34,564 bases of DNA from Geodermatophilus obscurus (lineage in GTDB: Bacteria > Actinomycetota > Actinomycetes > Mycobacteriales > Geodermatophilaceae), in assembly GCF_900143215.1 (NCBI RefSeq), contig NZ_FRDM01000038.1, positions 1 to 34,564 of the forward strand, given 5' to 3'. Below are positions 14,561 to 22,826 of this stretch, in pieces. The notes under the pieces are model-generated. The model was not told the DNA's origin and did not search any database. It was given only the letters and a program-made list of their open reading frames with translations. Each line of letters begins with the position of its first letter. Within the stretch, counting starts at the first letter, position 1. Both the position numbers and the translations under genes were made by a program.

Positions 14561-16177
14561 TCAGCCGACGTCCAGGACGAGGCCGATCAGGATCGGCAGC
14601 AGCACCACGATGAGGATCGCGCCGAGGACGTCGAAGGAGATCCCCGACCGGATCATCTTGGTGATCGGCACGACACCGGAGCCGTAGACGATCGCGTTCT
14701 GCGGCGTCGACACCGGCAGCATGAACCCGAAGGACGCCGCGAAGGTCGCCGCCAGCGCCGGGATGAACGGGTTGACCCCCGCGGCCACCGCCACCGGGAT
14801 GATGATGGGAACGACCACCGCCGCCGAGGCCGTGTTGCTCGTCGTCTCCGAGATGATGATCGCCAGGATCACCGCGAAGATGGTGATCAGGAAGACGTTC
14901 GTCAGGCCCAGCGCATTGGCCGAGCTGGTGCCGATGGTCTCGGCCAGGCCGGTGTCGGCGAGCAGCGACCCGAAGATGATCCCCGTGCCGAACAGCAGGA
15001 TCGTGCCCCAGTCGATCCTCGCGGCGTCCGACCAGTTGAGGGTGAAGTCCCGGCGCTCCCAGTTCGTGGGCAGCAGGAACAGCAGCGAGGCGCCGAGGAC
15101 GGCCACGATGCCCTCGTCCAGCCGGTTGCCCACCTCGGTGTAGAGGTCGGAGTCGGTGCCGGCGGTGAGCGCGATGACGCCGGGGAAGATCCAGAAGGCC
15201 ACGGTGATGCCGAAGGCGACGAGCGTGTTCTTCTCGGCCCGCGTCATCGGGCCGAGCGCCTCGCGCTCGTGCTGCACGTACTCGTGCACGCCCTCGATCC
15301 GCTTGATCTCCGGCCGGTTGAGCAGCAGCAGGACCGCGGCCAGCACCACGAACATCAGCGCGCAGATCGGCAGAGCCATGAGCATCCAGGAGAGGAAGCC
15401 GATGCGCTCGCCCGTCGCCTCCTCGATCAGCCCGCGGCCGATCAGGTTGGGCGGGCTGCCGACGGGGGTGAGCAGACCGCCGACGCTCGCGCCGTAGGCC
15501 AGCATGAGCATCAGCGCGACGCCGACCCGCAGCCGCAGCGGGTCGAAGTCCGGCGCCACCAGCTCCTTGTGCTGCAGCAGCTTGGCGATGACCGACAGGA
15601 TGCCGATCGCGGTGGGCAGCAGCATCGCGACCGTGGCGGTGTTGGACACGAACGCCGACAGCAGAGCGGTGATCAGCCCGAAGGCGATGATGAGCCGCGC
15701 GGTCGAGCCGCCGACCCAGCGCAACGACAGGATCGTCATGGCGAACCGCCGGGCCACGCCGTGCTTGAGCATCGCCTGGGCCAGGATGAACGCGCCGATG
15801 AAGGTGAACACCGTCGTCGACCCGAGCGGGGCCACGGCGTCGTCGCCCGACACGACCCCGAGGACGGCGATGGCGCCGACACCGATCAGCCCGCCGATCG
15901 GGATCGGCACCGGCTCGGTGATCCACAGGACGATGACGCCGAGCAGCACTGCGGCGAGCAGGTGCTGGTCGCGCGGCAGGTCCAGGGGCAGCAGCGCGAA
16001 GGTGATCGTCACGGCCGGGGCGAGGAAGAGCCCGACCGTGCGGCGCCCCTTCTCGAACCGCTCCTCCGCCGGGCTCAGCTGTTGCTCGCCGAGGCTGCGG
16101 TAGGTGGCCGAGCCGCTGAACGCGGCGTCGACGTCGGTCCGCCGTCCGGGCCCCTGCTGCCGTTCGGTAGCGGTCAT
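14561..16177 (-). CDS. DASS-family (SLC13-type) sodium/dicarboxylate symporter
   Basis: Product of 538 aa from ATG 16177 (GGAGGG upstream). It has roughly a dozen membrane segments. The two inverted-repeat hairpins carry the family's Ser-Asn-Thr motifs: SAFVSNTATVAMLLP in the first half and ISETTSNTASAAVVVP in the second, with GSPPNLIGRG and STPQNAIVYGSG between and after. Such transporters import succinate, malate, fumarate or related di- and tricarboxylates with sodium. The soluble N-terminus (about 55 residues) is hydrophilic. The gene stands alone, 46 bases downstream of the CMD-like gene on the same strand. The exact substrate cannot be read from sequence. Confidence 0.9.
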   Translation of the reverse strand: MTATERQQGPGRRTDVDAAFSGSATYRSLGEQQLSPAEERFEKGRRTVGLFLAPAVTITFALLPLDLPRDQHLLAAVLLGVIVLWITEPVPIPIGGLIGVGAIAVLGVVSGDDAVAPLGSTTVFTFIGAFILAQAMLKHGVARRFAMTILSLRWVGGSTARLIIAFGLITALLSAFVSNTATVAMLLPTAIGILSVIAKLLQHKELVAPDFDPLRLRVGVALMLMLAYGASVGGLLTPVGSPPNLIGRGLIEEATGERIGFLSWMLMALPICALMFVVLAAVLLLLNRPEIKRIEGVHEYVQHEREALGPMTRAEKNTLVAFGITVAFWIFPGVIALTAGTDSDLYTEVGNRLDEGIVAVLGASLLFLLPTNWERRDFTLNWSDAARIDWGTILLFGTGIIFGSLLADTGLAETIGTSSANALGLTNVFLITIFAVILAIIISETTSNTASAAVVVPIIIPVAVAAGVNPFIPALAATFAASFGFMLPVSTPQNAIVYGSGVVPITKMIRSGISFDVLGAILIVVLLPILIGLVLDVG

Positions 16178-16223
16178 CACGCCCTCCCTCTGGACTGTGA
16201 CGCAGACCATAGAGAGCGCAGGG

Positions 16224-16760
16224 CTATCCGGCGACCTCTCCCTCCGGGGGTGGGACCGCCAGGGCGACGAGGAAACGCGACACCATCGCGTAGCCGCCGA
16301 CCAGCGCGGTCAGTTCCACGACCTGCCGGTCGTCGAGGTGCGCCCGGACGCCGGCGAACACCTCGTCCGGAACGGCGACGTCGCGGGTCGAGGCGTCGGT
16401 GAAGGCCAGGACGGCGGCCTGGACCGGCGTCCACACCGGCTCGCTCGCGGCGTCGGGGCGGCGCAGCACCTGCAGCTGCAGCTCGGCCAGCCCCGCGCGG
16501 CGGGCGATCGGCTCGTGCGCCGCCCACTCGAACTCGGCCTCGTTCAACGCCGCCACCCGCAGCACCACCAGCTCGACCAGATCGGCGGGCAGCGTCGTCG
16601 CGCCGCGCAGCGCGCCGAGCAGTGCGTTCCAGCCCTCGGCGACCGGCGGGCTGTGCAGCAGCAGCCGGTCCAGCGTGGAGAGCTCGCCGCCGCGGCGGGC
16701 GCGCATCAGCTCCGCCGCCGGCCCCTCCTCGGCCGCCTCCGGAACCCGGGGCTCGCTCAC
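16224..16760 (-). CDS. Carboxymuconolactone-decarboxylase/AhpD-fold protein
   Basis: Product of 178 aa from GTG 16760, whose GTGA overlaps the stop of the SCO6745-like gene, indicating coupled translation. The helical CMD core spans about 45-165 (LPADLVELVVLRVAALNEAEFEWAAHEPIARRAGL). AhpD enzymes have a redox CxxC in this helix; here the corresponding positions are E-F-E-W and there is no cysteine, but the following histidine (AAHEP) is kept. It is therefore not an AhpD peroxidase partner and probably works as a decarboxylase- or isomerase-like CMD protein, or has lost the redox role. Function beyond the fold is unknown. Confidence 0.8.
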   Translation of the reverse strand: MSEPRVPEAAEEGPAAELMRARRGGELSTLDRLLLHSPPVAEGWNALLGALRGATTLPADLVELVVLRVAALNEAEFEWAAHEPIARRAGLAELQLQVLRRPDAASEPVWTPVQAAVLAFTDASTRDVAVPDEVFAGVRAHLDDRQVVELTALVGGYAMVSRFLVALAVPPPEGEVAG

Positions 16761-17626
16761 CGGGCCGCGAAGACGCCGGCCGGGTACGCGCCGTTCGCCA
16801 CCAGCCGGCTCGACAGCCCGCGCCCCAGCTCGACGACCCGGGCGGTCCGCTCCGCACCGAGGTGCACCCACGGTGCCGCGGAGAGCTCGTCGGTGCCGGC
16901 CTCGACCTCGGCGCGCAGCCGGCGGCCCTCGTCGGTCAGCCCGACGTCGGTGAGCAGGCCCCGTGCGGTGAGGCGCTCGCAGGCCGCGGCCCACTCCTCC
17001 TCGCTCCACCCCCGGGTCGCCTTGGCGGTGGCCTCGGTGAAGCCGCGGCCGGTCGACGTGTGGGTGACCAGCGCCTCCAGACCGGTCATCCCCGACCGCA
17101 GCAGGCAGGCGACGTGCCCGTCCCCGCGGTGCTCGCGCAGCAGCGTGGCCCCGTGCCACAGCGACGGCACCGGCTCGTCGGGCCACGGCTGGTCGGCGTG
17201 CGCCGCGTAGAGCGGGCGGCCCTCCGGGGTGAGCGCGGTGCAGGCCTCGCGCAGCAGACCGGCCAGCTCGGCCACCTCCGGCGCGGCCGCGGCCTCTGGC
17301 CCGCCGAGCAGCCGGGTCAGCGAGGCGCGGGCCCCGTCGAGCCGGGCGGCGAGCACCTGCTCCGGGGAGGCGAGGGTCCACGCGCGTGGCACGTGCCGGG
17401 CCACCAGCGCGGGGGCGAAGTTCGAGAAGGTGGCGACGACGACGCCGGGCCCGACGGCGCCCATGGCGGCCGCCCGCCCGGCGAAGTAGCACATCCGGCC
17501 GGGGCGCAGCCCGACCGCCGTGAGGTACTCGTCCTGCTCGGGCGAGAAGTAGACGTGGTTGTGCAGCGGCTCCACGGCGCGGTGCGCGCGGGCGGTGTCC
17601 GGGGCGGGCTGATCGGCGCTGACCAT
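16757..17626 (-). CDS. SCO6745-family protein with C-terminal winged helix
   Basis: Product of 289 aa. The family signature is clear: VEPLHNHVYFSPEQDEYL, YFAGRAAAMGAVGPGVVVATFSNFAPALVARHVP, and a C-terminal winged-helix-like half (GWSEEEWAAACERLTARGLLTDVGLTDEGRRLRAEVEAGTD, about 205-250) resembling MarR-type wings. These actinobacterial proteins are of unknown function; a regulatory role is only suggested. No ribosome binding site is visible, but TAAGGT lies seven bases upstream of the ATG and overlaps the stop of the phosphatase gene before it, so the mRNA may be leaderless. The next gene overlaps its stop (GTGA). Confidence 0.85.
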   Translation of the reverse strand: MVSADQPAPDTARAHRAVEPLHNHVYFSPEQDEYLTAVGLRPGRMCYFAGRAAAMGAVGPGVVVATFSNFAPALVARHVPRAWTLASPEQVLAARLDGARASLTRLLGGPEAAAAPEVAELAGLLREACTALTPEGRPLYAAHADQPWPDEPVPSLWHGATLLREHRGDGHVACLLRSGMTGLEALVTHTSTGRGFTEATAKATRGWSEEEWAAACERLTARGLLTDVGLTDEGRRLRAEVEAGTDELSAAPWVHLGAERTARVVELGRGLSSRLVANGAYPAGVFAAR

Positions 17627-17633
17627 GCGCCGG

Positions 17634-17639
17634 ACCTTA
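17634..17639 (-). promoter_or_regulatory. -10 box (TAAGGT) for a leaderless SCO6745-family mRNA
   Basis: TAAGGT matches TANNNT and ends seven bases before the ATG at 17626, while no Shine-Dalgarno sequence is present. It overlaps the TAA stop of the upstream phosphatase gene. No clear -35 was found. Confidence 0.45.
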
Positions 17640-18062
17640 GCGACCGTCGTCCGCCGGCCCCAGCGTGCGCAGCCAGCGGCGCTGCCACGGCGTCTCCACC
17701 GCGCGCGGGTGGTACCGCGCGCGGATCCACCGGACGGCGTCGTCGGCCGGCACCCCGTCGAGGACGGCGAGCGCGGCCAGCGCGGTGCCGGTGCGCCCGA
17801 CCCCGCCGCGGCAGGCCACCTCCACCCGCTCCCCCGCCCGCGCCCGGCCGAGCGCCTCGGTGAGCGCGTCCCGGACGTCGTCGGGGTCCGACGGCACCCC
17901 GAAGTCGGGCCAGCGCACCCGGCGCGCCGGCCACGGCGGCAGCGGGCCGCTGCCGAGGACCACCGCCCGGTCGGCCGGGGACGCCGGGGCGCCCAGCCGG
18001 CGGCCGCGGACCCGGACGCCGGAGGGCAGCTCGACCAGCCCGGTGTCGTCGGCCCAGCTCAT
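17637..18062 (-). CDS. Small protein-tyrosine/dual-specificity phosphatase
   Basis: Product of 141 aa starting at ATG 18062, which overlaps the stop of the GNAT gene (ATGA). The signature loop VACRGGVGRTGTALAALAVL (Cys-x5-Arg, C-R-G-G-V-G-R-T) is in the second half, with the general-acid aspartate probably in VRWPDFGVPSDPDD upstream, the WPD-loop position. The C-terminus, DDAVRWIRARYHPRAVETPWQRRWL, is typical of actinobacterial PTP-like proteins. It would dephosphorylate phosphotyrosine or another small phosphate ester in the cytosol. Translational coupling suggests a shared role with the acetyltransferase, but none is known. Confidence 0.87.
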   Translation of the reverse strand: MSWADDTGLVELPSGVRVRGRRLGAPASPADRAVVLGSGPLPPWPARRVRWPDFGVPSDPDDVRDALTEALGRARAGERVEVACRGGVGRTGTALAALAVLDGVPADDAVRWIRARYHPRAVETPWQRRWLRTLGPADDGR

Positions 18063-19042
18063 GGCACGGGCGGCAGGGTGCGGGCCCACTGGACGCGGGT
18101 GCGCACCGGCGCGAAACCCAGCCGCCGGTACAGGCCGAACGCGCCGGTGGGGTTCTCGGTGTCGACCTGCAGCCCCGCGGTGGCGCAGCCGGCGGCCGCG
18201 CCGGCCCGCAGCGCGGCGACGATCGCGGCCGACGCGATGCCGCGTCCCCGGGCGGGACGGAGGACCCCCAGCTGCCCCAGGTACGCCTGCTGGACGCCGG
18301 TCGCGCGGGTGTCGGCGTCGTAGACGTAGCCGAGCACGTAGCCGGCCACCGCCCCGTCGACGAGGGCGAGCACCGACAGGTCCGGCCGGAAGGCGCGCTG
18401 CCCGGTGAACCACGCCCGCCACGCGGTCGGATCGCGCTCGGCCGAGCCGTGGTGGTCGGTGAAGGCCGCGTTGTGCGCCCGCCGCACCTCCTCGTCGCGG
18501 TCGCAGTCGTAGGGCACCAGCTGGACGCCGGGCACCGCGGGCACCTCCGGCAGGCCGGTCAGCGGCCGCTCCATGTCGGCGTACCAGCGCTCGGCCGCGA
18601 ACCCGGCCCGGCGCACCAGCGACTCCAGCGACCCCATCCCCGGGTACACCGAGACCGTGAGCCGCCCGGGTAGCTCGGGGTGGTCACGGCGGTGGAGCTC
18701 CGCGCCGCGGCGCAGCTGCCAGTCCAGCAGCGCCCGGCCGATGCCGCGCCCGCGCCAGGCCGGGTGCACCCGCCCCTCGAGGGCCACCCGGTGCTCCTCC
18801 CGCGCGCCGCTGGGCGACAGCACCACGGCCACCCCGACCGGCGTGCCGTCGGCGCTGCACACCGCCCGGCCGTCGCGGGACAGGTCGACCAGGTCGTCCA
18901 CCCACCACTCGGCGAGGTCGTCGGCGTCGAGGTGCTCGCCGGTGTCGTCGGCCGGTTCGGCGGCGGCGAGCAGCTCGGCCGCGGCGGGGAGGTCGTCGGC
19001 GGTCATCGATCGGGCGGTGAGGCCGTCGGGCAGCTCGGGCAC
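18059..19042 (-). CDS. Tandem-domain GNAT acetyltransferase (mycothiol-synthase-like architecture)
   Basis: Product of 327 aa from GTG 19042. It has two GNAT folds: the first (about 8-160) with the acetyl-CoA loop VHPAWRGRGIGRALLDW, the second (about 175-325) with LGVLRPARGRGIASAAIVAAL and the C-terminal ENPTGAFGLYRRLGFAP. Double GNATs include MshD mycothiol synthase, but the substrate here is not defined and this is probably a general N-acyltransferase paralogue. There is no Shine-Dalgarno sequence; a -35/-10 pair places the transcript start on the GTG, so it is likely leaderless. It is the first gene of a coupled pair with the phosphatase. Confidence 0.87.
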   Translation of the reverse strand: MPELPDGLTARSMTADDLPAAAELLAAAEPADDTGEHLDADDLAEWWVDDLVDLSRDGRAVCSADGTPVGVAVVLSPSGAREEHRVALEGRVHPAWRGRGIGRALLDWQLRRGAELHRRDHPELPGRLTVSVYPGMGSLESLVRRAGFAAERWYADMERPLTGLPEVPAVPGVQLVPYDCDRDEEVRRAHNAAFTDHHGSAERDPTAWRAWFTGQRAFRPDLSVLALVDGAVAGYVLGYVYDADTRATGVQQAYLGQLGVLRPARGRGIASAAIVAALRAGAAAGCATAGLQVDTENPTGAFGLYRRLGFAPVRTRVQWARTLPPVP

Positions 19043-19048
19043 GGGCGC

Positions 19049-19077
19049 AGCGTAGGGACGGCAGCGGGGGTGGTCGA
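19049..19077 (-). promoter_or_regulatory. Promoter of the GNAT gene (leaderless)
   Basis: On the minus strand TCGACC (19077-19072) and TACGCT (19054-19049) are separated by exactly 17 bases, and the -10 ends six bases before the GTG at 19042. This would start the mRNA on the start codon. Confidence 0.55.
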
Positions 19078-19153
19078 CCGGGTTCCGCGGGTCCCTTGCG
19101 GCCGGGTGCGGGCGGGCGTCAGCATCGGCGCACGCCGCCGAGAGGAGGGCCCG

Positions 19154-19474
19154 GTGCCCCGCTTCCTGGTCATCGCCCGTTACGAGGCGCAGGGCGCGCG
19201 GGCGGTGATGGCGGCCGGCGGGTCGGCCCGCCGCAGCGCCTTCGAGCACGCCGTCCTCGACCTCGAGGGGCGGCTGGAGAGCTTTGACTTCGCCCTCGGC
19301 GCCGACGACGTCTACGCGGTCGTCGACCTGCCCGACACCGCGGCGGCCGCGGCCCTGTCGCTGACGATCAGCGGCGGCGGCGTGGCGACGGTCCGCACCG
19401 TCGTCCTGCTGACGCCGGAGGAGGTCGACCGGGCCGCCCGGCTGCACCCGGACTACGCGCCCGGACTCCGCTGA
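19154..19474 (+). CDS. GYD-domain protein
   Basis: Product of 106 aa from GTG 19154, with a good GAGGAGGG upstream. It matches the GYD family: PRFLVIARYEAQGARAVMAA, GGSARRSAFEHAVLDLEGRL, then FDFALGADDVYAVVDLPD and VRTVVLLTPEEVDRAAR. These are small ferredoxin-like alpha/beta proteins of unknown function, often near oxidoreductases or hydrolases. It is divergent from the GNAT gene (111 bases between starts) and converges on the alpha/beta hydrolase with only 22 bases between the stops, with no hairpin seen there. Confidence 0.9.
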   Translation: MPRFLVIARYEAQGARAVMAAGGSARRSAFEHAVLDLEGRLESFDFALGADDVYAVVDLPDTAAAAALSLTISGGGVATVRTVVLLTPEEVDRAARLHPDYAPGLR

Positions 19475-19496
19475 TCGCCCTCGGCTCCCCGGAGGA

Positions 19497-20386
19497 CTAC
19501 CGCGAGCCGGCTCCCACCACGGCCCCGGCCGTGACCCGCGCCAGGAACGGCAGGACGGTCTGCTCGAGTGCGACCGGGTCGTCGAGCATCGGCCAGTGCC
19601 CGCTGTCCCCGAGCACGACGACCTGCGCCCCGGGGAACGTCTCGCGCTGCCGCTCGGCGTCCGCGACCGGCAGGTAGGGGTCGTGCCGCCCCCACACCAC
19701 CAGCACCGGCCGGTCGACGCCCTGCAGCCGCCGGTGCAGGTCCTCGGAGACCGCGGCCACGTCGGTGGCGCGGTACAGCCGGAGCACGGCGCGCTGCGTG
19801 CCGGGGTCCTCGAGGCTGCGGTACAGCCGCTCGACGGCGTCCCGCGGCAGGCCCCGTGGGGTGCCGCGCTGCAGCAGCAGCCGCGACGCCGGGAGGGTGC
19901 TGGTGCGCAGCGCCAGCTCACCGAGCCCCGAGGTGCGCCAGATCCGCGCCACGGAGTGCCAGCGGTGACCGCGCAGCACCCCGACGCTCACGAGCGTGGC
20001 GCTGGCGAACCGGTCGGGGCGGTCGGCCGCCCACGCCAGCCCCCAGTGCCCGCCGAAGTCGTGGAGCACCAGGTGCGCGCGGAGGACCCCGAGCCCGTCG
20101 AGGACACCGGCCAGGTGCCGGGCGTAGCCGTCGACGGTGTAGACGAAGCGGTCGGGCTTGTCCGCGCCACCGAAGCCGGGCATGTCCGGGGCGACGACCC
20201 GGGCGAACACGCCGGTCCGGGCGCGACCAGGCGCCGCCAGTCCTCGGCCGGGCCGGGGTTGCCGTGCACGAAGACGACGGCCTCGTCGGCGTCCGCGGGC
20301 CCCGCGGTCAGGTACGGCGACCGGACGCCGGCCACGGTGACGGCGCCCTCGGTCACGGGTGCCAGGTCGAACCGGGTGGTGCTCAT
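19497..20386 (-). pseudogene. Alpha/beta hydrolase with Asp nucleophile, interrupted by a -1 frameshift
   Basis: The N-terminal part starts at ATG 20386 (strong AGGAGGT; ATGA overlap with the monooxygenase stop) and includes the oxyanion loop FVHGNPGPAEDW. The frame is lost at about 20219-20221. The rest follows in another frame: VVAPDMPGFGGADKPDRFVY, the nucleophile elbow LHDFGGHWG, and the catalytic histidine in GDSGHWPMLDDP. Restoring one base in the GGG run at 20219-20221 gives an uninterrupted ...LVAPRTGVFARVVAPDMPGFG. HDFGG marks the epoxide hydrolase / haloalkane or fluoroacetate dehalogenase branch. Either a recent loss of function or a sequencing error in a homopolymer; the rest of the protein looks under normal constraint. 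Confidence 0.8.
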
Positions 20387-21835
20387 GCCCGCACCTCCTG
20401 CTGCTGCTCGGCCGGCGTCCGGGGCGTCGGGACCGCGGCCGTCGGCGCGGCCGACGCCGCCGGCACCCGTCCGGACCGGATCGCCGCGGCCAGGATCCTC
20501 GGCCGGAACAGCGCCGTCGGCCGTTCGAGCATCCCGATCGTCCGGGCGTAGACGTCCGAGACCACCGCGTCGTGCGTCGCGGCGGCGTCGATCCGGTCGA
20601 GGTAGCGGTGCATGACCCGCGTGACGGGGCCGGCGGTCGCGCCCGTGGTGGTCGGGAAGCGCAGGTCCTCCCCCGTGGCGAACACCCACGGGTCGGCGTT
20701 GCGCCGGGCGAGCGCTCGTTGGAACCGGCGTCCCACATCATGGAGGTCGCCGTCCGTACGCCGTCGGCGCTGGGCGCACAGGCACTCGTCGAGGGTCTCC
20801 GCGGCGACGGCGGCCGTGCTCATCCCCTGGCCGTAGATCGGGTTGAACGAGCAGGCGGCGTCACCGAGGACCACGAACCGTTCCGGCCACCGTCGCATCC
20901 GCTCGAAGTGCCACACGCGGTTGACCGTCCCCCGGTGCCCGCGGACCTCGGTGACCGGCTCGGCGCCGGCGAGGGCCTCCGCGATCACGGGGTCCCGGAG
21001 GCTCCGCAGGAAGCTCTGGAGCCCCTCCTCGTCCGTCGGTGGGTGCTGCCCGGCGGCGCCCATCACACCGAGGATCCACTGCCGGTCCTCGATCGGGAAC
21101 AAGTAGCCGGTGCGCGGCTGGTGCGGCGGACCGGAGAAGAGCATCACGGCCTTCCAGTCCGCCCTGAAGCCCTCGGGGACCCGGTAGATGCGGCTGGCGT
21201 AGGCGATGTCCGGGTCGACCTGCGTCCGCGTCGGCTCCGGGTACCCGAGGTTGGCCAGCCAGTGCGGGGCCCGCGACCCGCGCCCGGACGCGTCGACGAC
21301 CAGGGCGGCGCCGACGGAGGAGCGCTCGCCCCCCGCCACCCGGCGCAGGGACACCCCGCGGACCTCGCGGCCGTCGCCCGACGACTCCAGCGCGGTCACC
21401 TCGGTGCCGTCGAGGACCCTGACGCCGGGCAACTCGGCCAGCCGCCGGCGCACCGTCGCCTCGATGAGCGGCCGGCTGGCGCTCAACGCCGTCCACCCGG
21501 GGGCTCGGCGGTCGATGCACCCGGCGCGGTCCAGGATGAGGGCGTCCCCCGGGGATGCGCACCGGAACGGCACCCGCCGCCTCGAGTTCCTGACCGAAAC
21601 CGGGGAACAGCCGCTCGATGACACCGAGCCCCCGCGCCAGGAGGACGTGGGCGAACCTGTCCTGCGGCACTCCCTTACGGGGTGCGGCGCCGTCGGGCAG
21701 CCGGTCCCGCTCGACGACCGTCACCCGGTCGACGTGCCCGGCGAGCACACGGGCGGCCAGCAGGCCGGCCATGCTGGCGCCGATCACCACCGCGTGGCCC
21801 GTGCCCGGCTCGCGCGCGACAGGTGTCTGGGTCAT
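20383..21835 (-). pseudogene. FAD-dependent monooxygenase-like flavoprotein, interrupted by a +1 frameshift
   Basis: The start at ATG 21835 (GGGGAGG upstream) opens with MTQTPVAREPGTGHAVVIGA and the FAD dinucleotide site GASMAGLLAARVLAG. The frame shifts at about 21546-21554, in a CCCCC/GGGG run. The remainder reads ILDRAGCIDRRAPGWTALS, GALVVDASGRGSRAP-like and VVLGDAACSFNPIYGQGMS, the second FAD motif. Removing one base from the run joins the parts as RIPGDALILDRAG. The protein would be about 483 aa, a flavoprotein oxygenase with a helical C-terminus. It overlaps the hydrolase gene by ATGA, so the two form an operon, perhaps for an aromatic or xenobiotic compound (inference). Both genes carry one homopolymer indel of opposite sign. 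Confidence 0.8.
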
Positions 21836-21926
21836 CTCCGGACCTCCCCGGCGGAATGGTGGCTCCACCTCCAATGCACACCGGGACGGGTACGGGGATC
21901 CAGTGGCGAAGTGCCCTGCGCGGCCC

Positions 21927-22826
21927 TCAGGACGCCAGCGAGAACAGCCGCGCGCCGTTGTGCCAGAGAACCGCGCGCAGCCACTCCTCCCCCAGGTCGA
22001 GGCGGTGCAGCGCGGCCAGCTGGTGGGCGTACGGGTACGGGATGGAGGGGAAGTCGCTGCCGAGCAGCACCTTGTCCCGCAGCGCGGCCAGCCGCGGCCG
22101 CAGCGCCGGGTCGAAGGGCATCAGCCGCTCGGTGAAGTCGGTGGCGAACATCGTGGTGTCCAGGTGCACCCGCTCGTACCGCTCGGCGAGGTCGAGGAAG
22201 GCCGCGTACTCGGGCATGCCGAGGTGGGCGATGACCAGCTGCAGGCGCGGGTACCGCTCGAGCAGGCCGGTCATCGGCGCCGGCCCGGTGTGCTCGCCGC
22301 GCAGCGGACCCGACCCGCAGTGGATGACGACCGGGGTGCCGGTCTCCTCCAGCCGCGCCCACACCGGGTCCAGCAGCGGGTCCCGCGGGTCGAAGGCGCC
22401 GACCTGGACGTGCACCTTGAACACCCGCACGCCGGCCGCCAGTGCCGCCTCGACGTCGCCGGTCACCCCCGGCTCGGGAAAGAAGGTCGCCGACCGCAGC
22501 ACCTGCGGGTGCGCGGCCGCGAACTCCCGCGACCAGTCGTTGAGCCACGCGGCCATGCCGGCCTTGTGCGGGTAGGGCAGCGTCGGGAACGCCCGGACGC
22601 CGAGCCGGTCGAGCACCGCCAGCCGCTCGTCGTCCGGCAGCGGGTACTGCACCGGCCAGGCGGCGCCGTAGTGCGTCCGGGCCTGCGCGAAGTACTCCCA
22701 GACCTTGGCCTGCACCCGCTCGGGCAGGAAGTGCACGTGCACGTCGACCAGTCCGGGCAGGCCCAGCTCGCGCCAGTACCGGGGGACGTCGGCGTCGTCG
22801 ACCGGCGGCGGGACGGGGCTGCTCAC
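21927..22826 (-). CDS. Amidohydrolase-2-family metal-dependent hydrolase
   Basis: Product of 299 aa from GTG 22826 whose GTGA overlaps the oxidoreductase stop; no Shine-Dalgarno is present, so translation is coupled. The TIM-barrel metal site is visible: VDVHVHFLPE (HxH) near 30, VIHCGSG near 170, VIAHLGMPEYAAFLDLAERY near 200 and LLGSDFPSIPYPYAHQL near 255 with the catalytic aspartate. The family includes ACMSD-like decarboxylases and lactonases; the substrate is unknown. It lies directly after a quinone-oxidoreductase gene, so a catabolic role in the same pathway is plausible. Confidence 0.87.
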   Translation of the reverse strand: MSSPVPPPVDDADVPRYWRELGLPGLVDVHVHFLPERVQAKVWEYFAQARTHYGAAWPVQYPLPDDERLAVLDRLGVRAFPTLPYPHKAGMAAWLNDWSREFAAAHPQVLRSATFFPEPGVTGDVEAALAAGVRVFKVHVQVGAFDPRDPLLDPVWARLEETGTPVVIHCGSGPLRGEHTGPAPMTGLLERYPRLQLVIAHLGMPEYAAFLDLAERYERVHLDTTMFATDFTERLMPFDPALRPRLAALRDKVLLGSDFPSIPYPYAHQLAALHRLDLGEEWLRAVLWHNGARLFSLAS

